DNA of 63,468 nucleotides from Dysgonomonas sp. Marseille-P4677 (GCF_016652235.1 NZ_JAEPKU010000009.1:1-63468), one strand, 5' to 3'; shown: positions 48,423-57,288, counted from the first letter of the stretch. Made by a program: numbers and translations. The notes: a model not told the origin generated them from the sequence alone.

Positions 48423-48803
48423 TTAAGTATAACGTTCATAATAATAGAAAAAGCTAGCATAAGTAAGCACATAGACAGCGATCCCTATAGCACTGATCCA
48501 TATGAAGAATTCTCCTGAAACAGAATTAGAAAAAGAAGGAGCTATACCTATTATAAACAAAGCGAGTAAAGGTATTTTATTTGATCTAGAAACAGCCTTA
48601 TTATGATTTTCTAACATTCTTTCATCATGTTTCTCCTTTGTAATCTTATTTATAAAGTAGTAAGTGAAAAATGCAAAAAATGATAGCATAAATAATTTGC
48701 TAGTATCACCCGTTTGAAAATAGCTTAATCCGCCAAATCCCCAGAAACCTAAGATCCACATCCATCTGGCTGGATACCTTACTTGTTTATCTGTATTTTT
48801 CAT
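48423..48803 (-). CDS. Small integral membrane protein paired with Xre regulator
   Basis: A 126-residue protein with four predicted membrane helices (about 14-30, 37-52, 75-92, 98-118) and a charged central loop (NKITKEKHDERMLENHNKAV). It resembles the DUF2178/DUF3796-type membrane proteins that are often encoded directly before a stand-alone Xre regulator; the family name is a guess. The regulator gene begins 3 bases after its stop. Function is unknown. Confidence 0.75.
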   Translation of the reverse strand: MKNTDKQVRYPARWMWILGFWGFGGLSYFQTGDTSKLFMLSFFAFFTYYFINKITKEKHDERMLENHNKAVSRSNKIPLLALFIIGIAPSFSNSVSGEFFIWISAIGIAVYVLTYASFFYYYERYT

Positions 48804-48827
48804 AATAATATTTATTTATTGTTATAC

Positions 48828-48871
48828 CGTGACAAATATATCACTTTTTATAGACGTGACAAATATATCAC
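48828..48871 (-). promoter_or_regulatory. Promoter with two 17-bp operator repeats (Xre operon)
   Basis: CGTGACAAATATATCAC occurs twice without mismatch (48828-48844 and 48855-48871), 27 bases apart. On the minus strand the near copy supplies the -7 box TATATTTG (48833-48840) and the far copy supplies the -33 box TTTG (48860-48863), with exactly 19 bases between, the Bacteroidota optimum. Each copy has GTGA...TCAC dyad arms. A protein bound to both repeats would cover both promoter elements; the Xre regulator of this operon is the obvious candidate. Confidence 0.75.
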
Positions 48872-48898
48872 CTATAAATTTAAGAATATTTGAGCTGA

Positions 48899-49978
48899 TT
48901 AATAATTATCAACCTTACTACTCCTTGCGATAAAACGAATAATACAATATAGAATATAAATAAATAGCAAATACATGATAGCTCCGAGATGATGTAAATA
49001 TATCACAGAGAAAGTTGTAATCAAAACTGCTCCCGTTACAGACACTCCCTGCCACAAACGAGCATATATATCCAGTTTCTCGCCCCATACCTTCGGCCGA
49101 AACACCCAGTTTATAGGATGAACAAAAGCATTGAGCAGTAAAATAGAATAAGACATATATTCATATTTAACATCATTGAGTATACAAATAATAGCCACAA
49201 TACCGATCATAGCCCCATAGTATAATTTTCCATACTTTGTAGATGTGCTCGAAGGCATATCTGTCGCCATAAAGATTGCCCCCAATAACAATCCTCCGAG
49301 AGAAAATTGAATTTTATAATCAGTGAAATAAGAAAAAAACAATAACAGAACCGAAAAAGCAATTAATAGGCTTGTTGGTATATGCCAGCTAATTCTCCTG
49401 CGAATCAAAAGGAACAGTCCTCCTAATATCAATAACAATACTGAATATTCACCTATCGCACCCGATGCTTTATATATTAACTGATCGAAAAACTTATCTC
49501 CAAACAAATTAATTTCACTCACATTAATAGCGGTCTTATCATACCAGATTGTTCTTGAGGTCATTATTGCAGGAAAAAACACAGCCATAAACTCACGACC
49601 AACCAAGGCTGGATTGAAAATATTTAATCCCAAGCCTCCCCACAACAATTTACCGAATATAACCGCCATCCCACCTCCAAATGCAACAACATAGAGTGGC
49701 GTGAAAGGAGCAATAGTAAAAGACAACAATATTCCTGTTATAATAGCAGAGCCATCTGCAATAGAATCGGTATTTTTGAAGAATATTGTAGAAAAAAAGA
49801 ATTCGGCGACTACTGCACTGCCTACAGCAACTAAAATAACCATCAAGGGTACAAAACCAAAAGCTAGATACGATATTGCAACACAAGGTAATAATGAAAT
49901 TATTACATCTGTCATTATCTGACTTGTACTAATACCTTTTCTTACAAAAGGAGCATAAACTATTTTATTGTATTGCAT
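48899..49978 (-). CDS. rnfD: RnfD/NqrB-like membrane electron-transfer subunit
   Basis: A 359-residue protein with about ten helices. Family segments are WGGLGLNIFNPALVGREFM, IGEYSVLLLILGGLFLLIRR followed by ISWHIP, and SLGGLLLGAIFMATDMPSS. In Rnf complexes this subunit carries covalent FMN on Thr in an SGAT motif, in the stretch between the NPALVGR helix and the IGE.S helix. Here that stretch (about residues 140-167) is short and has no SGAT; SGAIGEY is the nearest string and lies in the next element. It overlaps rnfC by 14 bases. The gene symbol reflects homology only; other Rnf subunits are not encoded nearby. Confidence 0.85.
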   Translation of the reverse strand: MQYNKIVYAPFVRKGISTSQIMTDVIISLLPCVAISYLAFGFVPLMVILVAVGSAVVAEFFFSTIFFKNTDSIADGSAIITGILLSFTIAPFTPLYVVAFGGGMAVIFGKLLWGGLGLNIFNPALVGREFMAVFFPAIMTSRTIWYDKTAINVSEINLFGDKFFDQLIYKASGAIGEYSVLLLILGGLFLLIRRRISWHIPTSLLIAFSVLLLFFSYFTDYKIQFSLGGLLLGAIFMATDMPSSTSTKYGKLYYGAMIGIVAIICILNDVKYEYMSYSILLLNAFVHPINWVFRPKVWGEKLDIYARLWQGVSVTGAVLITTFSVIYLHHLGAIMYLLFIYILYCIIRFIARSSKVDNY

Positions 49979-51251
49979 CGGCTAATTGCTTTAGTTTTAT
50001 TTTTCCCTCTTTTATACTTTCGATCAAAGAGACGTTACTTGGACAAATATATTCACATGCAGCACATTCGATACAATTACTAATGCTGTACTTCTCTAGA
50101 TTGAAATATTTCTTCTGCCGAAAATTTTCTTCAAACTTCATCGGCATTAAATTCATTGGACAGACATCGACACAGTATCCGCACGAAATACAATTGCTGC
50201 GTTTTACTTTCTCCTTCCGAAAAAGCAAAACGCCTGATGAACCTTTAGATATTGGAATGTTCCAATCTGCAATATTGCGCCCCATCATCGGACCGCCAAG
50301 TACAACCGTTTTATCTAAGAGAGATATTCCAAGTATATTTACCAAATGGCTTATAGGAGTTCCTATTTTAACGTCATAATTACCGGTATTATCGGCTTGT
50401 TCTCCCGAGACTGTTATTATACGACTTATAACCGGGTAACGATTAACGACTGCATTATATACCGCATAAACAGTACCTACATTACTTACAATAACTCCTA
50501 CATCACGAGGCCGTTGCACACGTGGCATTTCTATACCTGTTACAGATTTTATCAATTGTAACTCCCCTCCTTGCGGATATTCGTTTGGTAGTATAACTAC
50601 ACGAAAGTGCCTATATTCTTCTTTGTGCAAATAAGGTGTAAATACTTTTAGCAGGTCTTTATTCTGCTCTTCAATGGAGATCACAACATCATCTGCACAA
50701 AGTATTTTATTTACAATATTGATACCTTTAAATAATTCTTCTGTCCGTTCTGCCATCAGAGCATAGTCGGCGGTCAGATAGGGTTCACATTCCGTTCCAT
50801 TAATTATAAATGTATGAATTGCCTTTCCCTCAAGCTTATATTTCAATGAAGCCGGATATTGAGCACCACCCTCTCCTACTATTCCTGCATCCTCTATCAG
50901 TTGTATCAATTCCCTAACAGAATAGTCTTCTACTGTATCATTGGGGGGTATAATAGACTCTTCTTGATAATCATTACTGATTATAATTGTTAGGGTCAAG
51001 AGTCCATCCGATTGTAACATTTCCTTTATATCCATAACTGTACCTGACACTGGCGAATGCACATTAGCAGGGATGAGATTGCTGCTGCGTCCAATCAATT
51101 GATACTTTTTTACTCTATCACCCACCTTTATTACAGGCTCCGGCAAACTTCCGTAATATTTCTGTAGAGGAATATAAAAAATGGGAGCATCTTCGACAGA
51201 TCGAATCTTCATCTTTTTCGTCTTCCTCTTCATCGAAAAAATGTGCATCAT
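49965..51251 (-). CDS. rnfC: RnfC-like NADH/ferredoxin-side iron-sulfur subunit
   Basis: A 428-residue soluble protein homologous to RnfC. It has an N-terminal barrel (IKVGDRVKKYQLIG), the glycine-rich GIVGEGGAQYPASLKYKL segment of the 51-kDa-like nucleotide/FMN fold, an SLBB-like region, and two 4Fe-4S motifs near the C-terminus: CISCGYCVDVCP and CIECAACEYICP. The usual N-terminal GGIHP motif is not seen. Several starts are possible (ATGs at 51251, 51248, 51233, 51212); the first lies 9 bases after the apbE stop. It would pass electrons from NAD(P)H or ferredoxin to the RnfD-like subunit. Confidence 0.87.
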   Translation of the reverse strand: MMHIFSMKRKTKKMKIRSVEDAPIFYIPLQKYYGSLPEPVIKVGDRVKKYQLIGRSSNLIPANVHSPVSGTVMDIKEMLQSDGLLTLTIIISNDYQEESIIPPNDTVEDYSVRELIQLIEDAGIVGEGGAQYPASLKYKLEGKAIHTFIINGTECEPYLTADYALMAERTEELFKGINIVNKILCADDVVISIEEQNKDLLKVFTPYLHKEEYRHFRVVILPNEYPQGGELQLIKSVTGIEMPRVQRPRDVGVIVSNVGTVYAVYNAVVNRYPVISRIITVSGEQADNTGNYDVKIGTPISHLVNILGISLLDKTVVLGGPMMGRNIADWNIPISKGSSGVLLFRKEKVKRSNCISCGYCVDVCPMNLMPMKFEENFRQKKYFNLEKYSISNCIECAACEYICPSNVSLIESIKEGKIKLKQLADAIQ

Positions 51252-51260
51252 AATTTTATA

Positions 51261-52172
51261 TTATGGATTTAGAAAACCTTGTGTATACACTATCTCACTA
51301 TCTCTATCAATCATAAAGCCTCCGACATGATAATTTGCAGATAAAAGATTCATCTTTTTAATAAAGCCCTCTTTTGTTTCATTAAATAATGCTGTAGACA
51401 GAATGTCTCCAATCATACAATCGTCACTTATTATACCTACTTGCTTTACTTCGGAAGGAAATCCTGTTTTAGGATTTAATATATGGCCATATCTATGACC
51501 ATTTATATCTACAAATGTTTTCACTTGCGATGATGTAGAATAACACTGATTACTAATATCCAGGCTGAATAGGTGTTCATCATCCTCTGAGTTTCTTACT
51601 ATAACCGACCAAGTCGGATGTAACTCATTAGTAATTGCTCTTATTGTGCTTCCTCCTGCATTAATTATCGCATCAGAAATACCCATTTGTATCATTTTTT
51701 CTACTAACCGATCTACAGCGTACGCCTTAATAAATGAAGCGGTTATTATTTCCTGATTTTTAGCAATACGTACTTTATTTTGTTCTATCTCGATATTTTG
51801 ATAATTGACCAAGGGCTTCACTCGTTCTATTTCGTGACTTGCAGGAATGGTACGCTGAACATCTTTATAAAATCCCCACAACCGAATCAAGGGCATAATG
51901 GTGATATCATATCTACCGTCAAAAAAGTTAGACAGTTCGATAACTTTATCTAGTATCCTTATAGTTTCATCATCTACATCTACAAAGATGCCAGAGTGTT
52001 TATTTATCAGATCAAAATATGATCCTGCCTGATATGAATTGTATTTTTTATCGATATTCTCCAATACAGCAAACAGTTCGTCAAAGATATCATCACTATA
52101 AAAAGCTGATATCTTTATTTTTATATGTGCATGGAATAAAAATCGTGTTTGAGCCTTGTATAACAAATCCAT
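51261..52172 (-). CDS. apbE: ApbE-like FAD:protein FMN transferase
   Basis: Attaches FMN from FAD to Thr/Ser of target proteins. The 303-residue protein shows the fold markers SFIKAYAVDRLVEKM, IINAGGS, HRYGHILNPKTGFP and the metal-binding DILSTALFNE. Unusually it starts directly with the catalytic domain and has no signal peptide or lipobox, whereas most ApbE proteins work outside the cytoplasm. The family GGN/GGD position is GGS here. It lies 6 bases after the 130-aa gene and 9 before rnfC, so it is co-transcribed and probably serves this complex or an unlinked flavoprotein. Confidence 0.88.
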   Translation of the reverse strand: MDLLYKAQTRFLFHAHIKIKISAFYSDDIFDELFAVLENIDKKYNSYQAGSYFDLINKHSGIFVDVDDETIRILDKVIELSNFFDGRYDITIMPLIRLWGFYKDVQRTIPASHEIERVKPLVNYQNIEIEQNKVRIAKNQEIITASFIKAYAVDRLVEKMIQMGISDAIINAGGSTIRAITNELHPTWSVIVRNSEDDEHLFSLDISNQCYSTSSQVKTFVDINGHRYGHILNPKTGFPSEVKQVGIISDDCMIGDILSTALFNETKEGFIKKMNLLSANYHVGGFMIDRDSEIVYTQGFLNP

Positions 52173-52178
52173 TCCCTC

Positions 52179-52571
52179 TTATTCAGTTCCGGAAGATTCC
52201 TCTGGTGTAGCAGTCTCTATCACTATCGGTGGAGTCTCTTCAACCTTTTTCGGCTCTTCAGTTTTTGGTTCAGCAGTCTTCTTCTGTGAAGGTTTAACAG
52301 AAACAGGTTGAGATGTTTGCAGCGGAGTAGTTTGCTTTGTTTCCTCCACTACTTTTTTCTCTAATTGTTCTGGCTCTGATTCTGTTTTTATATTTATCTC
52401 TTCTTCTATTGGAACAAGAGGAACAATTTCAGTTTCCTGAGACGTATTTTCTTTCTCATCTTCAATCTTTGCCTCATTATTTGTGGCATTAGCTTTATAG
52501 CCCCAAATGATAAGAATGACTCCGAATAGGAAAAGTATAATTTTTTTTATATTTTGTATAAAATCAGTCAT
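52179..52571 (-). CDS. Single-pass membrane protein with Pro/Glu/Lys-rich tail
   Basis: A 130-residue protein with one membrane helix (about residues 10-25, IILFLFGVILIIWGY) followed by about 100 low-complexity residues rich in Glu, Pro, Thr and Lys, without Cys or a recognisable domain. It is the first gene of the Rnf-like cluster, 6 bases before apbE. Its position suggests an accessory or anchoring role; a TonB-like or RnfG-substituting spacer is possible but unsupported. The tail contains few Ser/Thr contexts that resemble an FMN attachment motif. Confidence 0.65.
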   Translation of the reverse strand: MTDFIQNIKKIILFLFGVILIIWGYKANATNNEAKIEDEKENTSQETEIVPLVPIEEEINIKTESEPEQLEKKVVEETKQTTPLQTSQPVSVKPSQKKTAEPKTEEPKKVEETPPIVIETATPEESSGTE

Positions 52572-52881
52572 ATTTCAACCATATTATTAAGTAGTTACGA
52601 TTCCCTTTTTTTATTCGCCACAAATTTAAAATATTAGTTTGAAGAAAAGAAATCAGTTAACTTATTATATTTCGGCCATTCCTTTTTTAACTAAAAAATG
52701 ACAAACTTGTACTCTTTTTAATCTATTATTGAAATGTCTCATAAAATATATCCGACCTTATCATCCATATATAGATAAACTTGACTATAAAACTTCCTTA
52801 AACATCCTTTTAAATTTACGTCTCTCATTGCTTAAACTAAAAAGTTTTATATTTTTGCATCCAAACTAGCCTATATTAAAT
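52572..52881. other. Divergent intergenic region
   Basis: 310 AT-rich bases between the Rnf-like cluster and a secreted hypothetical gene. Contains a possible minus-strand -7 box (TAAATTTG, 52621-52628) and a good plus-strand promoter (52827-52857). Nothing else is recognised. Confidence 0.55.
52827..52857 (+). promoter_or_regulatory. Promoter of the secreted hypothetical gene
   Basis: ATTG at 52827-52830 and TATTTTTG at 52850-52857 (TAnnTTTG) are separated by 19 bases, 24 bases before the ATG. Confidence 0.6.
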
Positions 52882-53406
52882 ATGATTAAAATTAAAATCC
52901 TCTTTATTTTCATAATATTTAGCACATTACAAGTGTTTGCTAATCCTCCTAAAACAAAAATAGAAGATAAGAATGTAACTCTTACTTATATTGAAATCAA
53001 AGATGAAGCTGTCAAATTTGTAGCCTTCGATATACACAATATGATATTGCGTAAAAACAAGGGTTTCTTGTGGCCGGCAACTAAAATAGCCTTTTTTAAG
53101 AAAGGAGGCCAACTGTATTTCGATGTTACTGCTATAGATAATTCATGGAGTAATATGTTTTGTGCCGGAGAAAAGCCATATGGCTATTTTGTAGTAGACG
53201 GTCGAATGTTTATTGCAACCAGTAAAGATGATTCTGATATAGATCTTGGAGATTATTTCTCATGTGACAACGAAATAGAGAGAACATTCTATAAGCCTGA
53301 TCCTTCGGTAAAACCCGTAGCAAAAAACCCTGTATGGTACTATTTGCATAAAGGAACGATGGCTACTGTTCTCGATTCTGTAAATATGATAAGCCTTGGG
53401 CGATAG
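52882..53406 (+). CDS. Secreted hypothetical protein, 174 aa
   Basis: A signal peptide (MIKIKILFIFIIFSTLQVFA, cleavage probably after Ala20) precedes a 154-residue beta-rich domain with two Cys (FCAGE and FSCDN) that could pair. I do not recognise the family. It is a single-gene unit with its own promoter and a shared terminator, convergent with the alkaline phosphatase gene. Confidence 0.75.
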   Translation: MIKIKILFIFIIFSTLQVFANPPKTKIEDKNVTLTYIEIKDEAVKFVAFDIHNMILRKNKGFLWPATKIAFFKKGGQLYFDVTAIDNSWSNMFCAGEKPYGYFVVDGRMFIATSKDDSDIDLGDYFSCDNEIERTFYKPDPSVKPVAKNPVWYYLHKGTMATVLDSVNMISLGR

Positions 53407-53421
53407 AATAAAGAAAATAAT

Positions 53422-53454
53422 AAAAAAGGACTGAGTAAATCAGTCCTTTTTTTT
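53422..53454. terminator. Bidirectional terminator
   Basis: A 13-bp perfect stem (53422-53434 with 53440-53452), 5-nt loop and A/T runs on both sides, between the convergent hypothetical and phosphatase genes. Confidence 0.88.
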
Positions 53455-53480
53455 ATTCCTAATAAGAATTATTTCAATTA

Positions 53481-55127
53481 TCAAAGTTTATTAGCCAGAC
53501 TTTTTGGCAAATAGAATGTATCATTCTTATCGATATATACGACTACAGAAGACAATGCAATTGGTTGATTGTTGAGATAAACCACCGATTTAAATGCCGG
53601 AATAGTTAATGTGGTATTTCCTTTCTTCACTTTCAAAACAGGAAAATCAGTTGATTTATCTATTGTATACTCCATTCCTTTAAAAACATCTGTATGTTTC
53701 GCAAAGATTTCACTTGTCATTTCCTCGAGCGATGTAGATAAACCTAAAGCCGCACGCAGATAATGATTGATTTCCACATTTGTATTCATACCAACCGGAA
53801 TATCTCCATTGGGATGATAAGCAGCCAAAAATACTTCTTCACCGGTATGACCGCCTGTAGTAAAGCCAAAATATGTATGAGAATCCATAATATTTATAAT
53901 ACTAGATCCCATATTTACACTATTGCTCACTTTCATATAATCGGCCTCTTTATAGTTTTTCGAGCTTAATAGCAAATTTAATTCTTCTTCATTCAGGTCT
54001 ATATCTGTATATTTTTTAAAGATAGCCTTAAAATCTTCCGGTTTAGATTTTAATAATATACGCTCCAAACCTTCTCCTGTTTTCTTAAATTTAGATACAT
54101 TCTTAAACAGGTCAGATAAAGAAGCTTTATCATAACCTTTAAGATCGCGACGTCCGATGGTAAATCCACTATTACCATGATCGGGCATAATAACAACAGT
54201 TGTTTCTCCATTTTTTTTGGCAAACTCCATTACAGAAGCTACCGCTTTATCGAATGCTAAGTATTCGGTAATACAACCAACGGCATCATTACCATGTGCC
54301 GACCAATCGATTTTGCTGCCTTCAACCATTAGAAAAAAGCCGTTTTCATTTTGAGACAATCGGTCTAATGCCTTCTCTGTCATTTCCTGCAAAGAGGGAA
54401 CTATATTGGGGTCTCTATCTAAATCATAAGGTAGCTCTCTTTCACCAAACAGTGCCCAAACTTTCTCTTTTCCGTTAAATTCTTTAAAAGCCTTTATATC
54501 ATTTTGAAAAAGCTTAGTACCTGTATTCTTGAAATGTTCTTTTATATCGTCTGTCAAAATTGAATTTCCGCCACCAAACATTACATCCAGATTTTGATAT
54601 GCCATTTGAGAACCAATATAATCATATCGTCCTCTAGCATAATGATGCGCAGAGCAATCGGCAGGTGTTGCATGAGGAAACTCAACTGTGACAACTAAAC
54701 CTGTTGCTTTATTTTGCTGGTATTTAGCAGCTTCCAAGATTGTAGATAAGGGCTGATATGCCATTTCCGGATCAACAGGAACTAAATCCTTTTCAGGATC
54801 AGCTTCCGGATAAATAGATACATTTCCCGAACGTTGAGGCATCCCAGTCATATAACAAGATGTTGTAGGGGCCGAATCTCCAATAGGGGCATTTGATGAG
54901 AAAGTCTTTACTGTTCCACAGAGATAAGGATCAATTGCCAGATTATCCCCTCCTAATTTATTATAAATCTGATACCAACGTGCAGCTGAAACTACACCTA
55001 TAGATGTTCCATCGGGAATCATCACTATCAAATTCTTGGTCGGCTTTACCGGCCTGCGATATTGCTGCGCAAACATGGCTGCCGAAAATACAAAGAAGAG
55101 CAACAAGCTCAAATATATTCTTCTCAT
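53481..55127 (-). CDS. Secreted alkaline phosphatase
   Basis: A PhoA-superfamily phosphomonoesterase of 548 residues with a Sec signal peptide (cleaved near AMFA-QQ), so periplasmic or surface-exposed. Metal and catalytic motifs are present: VMIPDGTSIG with the first Asp ligand, GDSAPTTSC with Ser85 as likely nucleophile, EGSKIDWSAHGND, VIMPDHGNSG and the late TGGHTGEEV with a His ligand. An extra C-terminal beta region (about 470-548) follows the catalytic core. It releases phosphate from organic esters. No Pho box was identified. Confidence 0.92.
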   Translation of the reverse strand: MRRIYLSLLLFFVFSAAMFAQQYRRPVKPTKNLIVMIPDGTSIGVVSAARWYQIYNKLGGDNLAIDPYLCGTVKTFSSNAPIGDSAPTTSCYMTGMPQRSGNVSIYPEADPEKDLVPVDPEMAYQPLSTILEAAKYQQNKATGLVVTVEFPHATPADCSAHHYARGRYDYIGSQMAYQNLDVMFGGGNSILTDDIKEHFKNTGTKLFQNDIKAFKEFNGKEKVWALFGERELPYDLDRDPNIVPSLQEMTEKALDRLSQNENGFFLMVEGSKIDWSAHGNDAVGCITEYLAFDKAVASVMEFAKKNGETTVVIMPDHGNSGFTIGRRDLKGYDKASLSDLFKNVSKFKKTGEGLERILLKSKPEDFKAIFKKYTDIDLNEEELNLLLSSKNYKEADYMKVSNSVNMGSSIINIMDSHTYFGFTTGGHTGEEVFLAAYHPNGDIPVGMNTNVEINHYLRAALGLSTSLEEMTSEIFAKHTDVFKGMEYTIDKSTDFPVLKVKKGNTTLTIPAFKSVVYLNNQPIALSSVVVYIDKNDTFYLPKSLANKL

Positions 55128-55156
55128 CGTTTTTAGATTTTGTTAATTTAGGAACT

Positions 55157-55189
55157 CAAAGTTACAAATTATTAAGTTGACAACACAAA
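55157..55189 (-). promoter_or_regulatory. Alkaline phosphatase promoter
   Basis: Minus-strand TTTG (55186-55189), 21-base spacer and TAACTTTG (55157-55164) fit the Bacteroidota consensus, 30 bases before the start codon. Confidence 0.65.
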
Positions 55190-55219
55190 AGTACAGCAAG
55201 AGAATTAAAATTATTCATG

Positions 55220-55227
55220 TATCTTTG
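55220..55227 (+). promoter_or_regulatory. surE-lpxB promoter -7 box
   Basis: TATCTTTG matches TAnnTTTG exactly. It would give a leader of about 130 bases before surE. Confidence 0.5.
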
Positions 55228-55361
55228 CTTCTTAACAAAAAAGTTACAAGAGCAAGCTATTGAGGCTATTTAATTATACTTCCAAAGCGGCAAAATACAA
55301 TAGCTTTTTTATATTTACTTGAATAATTAATAAAATAGGTTCAGACCTTTAAACGAAAATA

Positions 55362-56135
55362 ATGGAGAATCAAAAGCCTTTGATACTGATAACAAACGAC
55401 GACGGGTATCTGGCTAAAGGAATTAAAGCACTCATAGAAAGTGTAAGAGGATTAGGAGAAGTAATAGTTGTAGCACCTGACGGCCCACGATCGGGTATGT
55501 CGAGTGCCATAACATCTTTACAACCACTGCGCGTACATTTGATCGAAGAAGAACCCGATCTGAAGATATACACCTGTACCGGCACTCCGGTCGATTGTAT
55601 AAAACTTGGAATAAATGAACTTTGCAAACGAAAGCCGGATATAGTTCTTTCGGGTATCAATCATGGCTCGAATGCAGCTGTATCTGTTCTATATTCGGGA
55701 ACAATCGGAGCTGCAATAGAAGGTGCAGTATTTAAGATTCCTTCTATCGGCTTCTCTCTTTTAGACCATAGTCACAATGCGGATTTCACGGAGACTCATA
55801 AATACATAAGATTACTTACAGAACAAGTACTGAAAGAAGGTTTGCCTGCTGGAACTTGTCTCAACGTAAATATACCAAAAGGAAACGATATAAAAGGTCT
55901 TCGGATCTGTCGTCAAACTTTAGGGCAATGGGTTGCTGAGTTTGTGCAATCGAAAGATGGTGCAAACAAGCAAATATACTGGCTTACAGGTGAGTTTTCG
56001 AACGATGAGCCTCATGATGAAAATACAGACGAGTGGGCTTTGGCTCATGGTTATGTCTCGGTAGTTCCGGTAAAAGTTGATATGACCAATCATGACCTTA
56101 TAGAGCCTATAAAAAGATGGGAAAATTTAGTTTAG
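55362..56135 (+). CDS. surE: 5'/3'-nucleotidase SurE
   Basis: A metal-dependent nucleoside monophosphatase linked to stationary-phase survival, 257 residues. The N-terminal metal site ILITNDDGY (Asp13, Asp14), the PDGPRSGMSSA loop and the SGINHGSNA motif with its Asn ligand are intact. It is 7 bases before lpxB, a common Bacteroidota pairing. Confidence 0.95.
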   Translation: MENQKPLILITNDDGYLAKGIKALIESVRGLGEVIVVAPDGPRSGMSSAITSLQPLRVHLIEEEPDLKIYTCTGTPVDCIKLGINELCKRKPDIVLSGINHGSNAAVSVLYSGTIGAAIEGAVFKIPSIGFSLLDHSHNADFTETHKYIRLLTEQVLKEGLPAGTCLNVNIPKGNDIKGLRICRQTLGQWVAEFVQSKDGANKQIYWLTGEFSNDEPHDENTDEWALAHGYVSVVPVKVDMTNHDLIEPIKRWENLV

Positions 56136-56142
56136 TATAAAT

Positions 56143-57288
56143 ATGAAATATTTTCTAGTTGCAGGAGAAGCCTCAGGCGACCTACATGGGTCTAACCTGA
56201 TGGCAGCATTAAAGGAACAAGATCCTGACGCTGGGTTTTGTTTTTTTGGAGGAGACCTCATGGCGGCTCAAGGCGGCAAACTGATAAAACACTATCGGGA
56301 AATGGCATTCATGGGCTTTATACCAGTATTGCTTAATCTTAGGACTATTCTTCGCAATATGAAAATGTGTAATGAAGAAATCATTAAATTTCAGCCTGAT
56401 GTTCTTATTCTGATCGACTATCCCGGTTTTAATCTGAAAGTCGCTAAATATATAAAAACTCATACACAGATACCCGTATATTATTATATATCTCCAAAGG
56501 TATGGGCTTGGAAAGAGTATCGGGTTAAATCATTTAAGAAGTATGTAGATAAGATGCTTTCAATACTGCCTTTCGAGGTTGAATTCTATAAAAGGCACAA
56601 TTATCAAATCGACTATGTAGGTAACCCGGTGGTAGATGCTGTCGCAAATTTCAGAGAAAAAAACAAAGAAGATTCGCGGGAGAAATTTATAACAGAAAAT
56701 ATGCTGGATGATAAACCAATCATAGCCTTATTGGCAGGTAGCCGTCAGCAAGAGATAAAAGATAATCTCCCTGCCATGCTAAAAGCGATAGAACAATTCA
56801 CTGATTATCAACCGATAATTGCAGGTGCTCCGGCTATAGAAGCGGACTATTATAAGAAATACATGGGTACAAATCCCTGTAAAATAGTCTTTGACCAAAC
56901 GTATCGTGTTCTCCAATATGCAGAAGCAGCTTTAGTAACATCGGGCACGGCAACTCTTGAAACAGCCTTATTCAGAGTTCCACAAGTAGTATGCTACAAA
57001 ACCCCTATTCCCCATGTAGTTTATTGGGTATTTAAGAATCTATTACATACCAAATATATATCGCTAGTAAATTTAATTGCTGATAAAGTTGTAGTACAGG
57101 AACTTTTCGCTAAATTTTTCTCTATAGAAGCAATCCGTAACGAAACGGATAAATTGTTAAATAACGCAGCATACCGGAATAATATGTTATCCAATTATGA
57201 TTGTATAATTAACACATTAGGGGAACCCGGCGCATCCGAACATGCAGCAAGTATTATTACAGACAGTCTAAAACAAAAAGAGTTGTAA
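56143..57288 (+). CDS. lpxB: Lipid-A-disaccharide synthase
   Basis: A GT19 enzyme that joins UDP-diacylglucosamine and lipid X to form the lipid A disaccharide at the inner membrane. The 381-residue protein has the N-terminal GEASGD motif (8-13), YYISPKVWAWKEYR, ALLAGSRQQEIK and the C-terminal VTSGTATLETALF nucleotide-sugar site. Its presence confirms a Gram-negative envelope. The stop codon lies in the left arm of a terminator hairpin. Confidence 0.96.
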   Translation: MKYFLVAGEASGDLHGSNLMAALKEQDPDAGFCFFGGDLMAAQGGKLIKHYREMAFMGFIPVLLNLRTILRNMKMCNEEIIKFQPDVLILIDYPGFNLKVAKYIKTHTQIPVYYYISPKVWAWKEYRVKSFKKYVDKMLSILPFEVEFYKRHNYQIDYVGNPVVDAVANFREKNKEDSREKFITENMLDDKPIIALLAGSRQQEIKDNLPAMLKAIEQFTDYQPIIAGAPAIEADYYKKYMGTNPCKIVFDQTYRVLQYAEAALVTSGTATLETALFRVPQVVCYKTPIPHVVYWVFKNLLHTKYISLVNLIADKVVVQELFAKFFSIEAIRNETDKLLNNAAYRNNMLSNYDCIINTLGEPGASEHAASIITDSLKQKEL

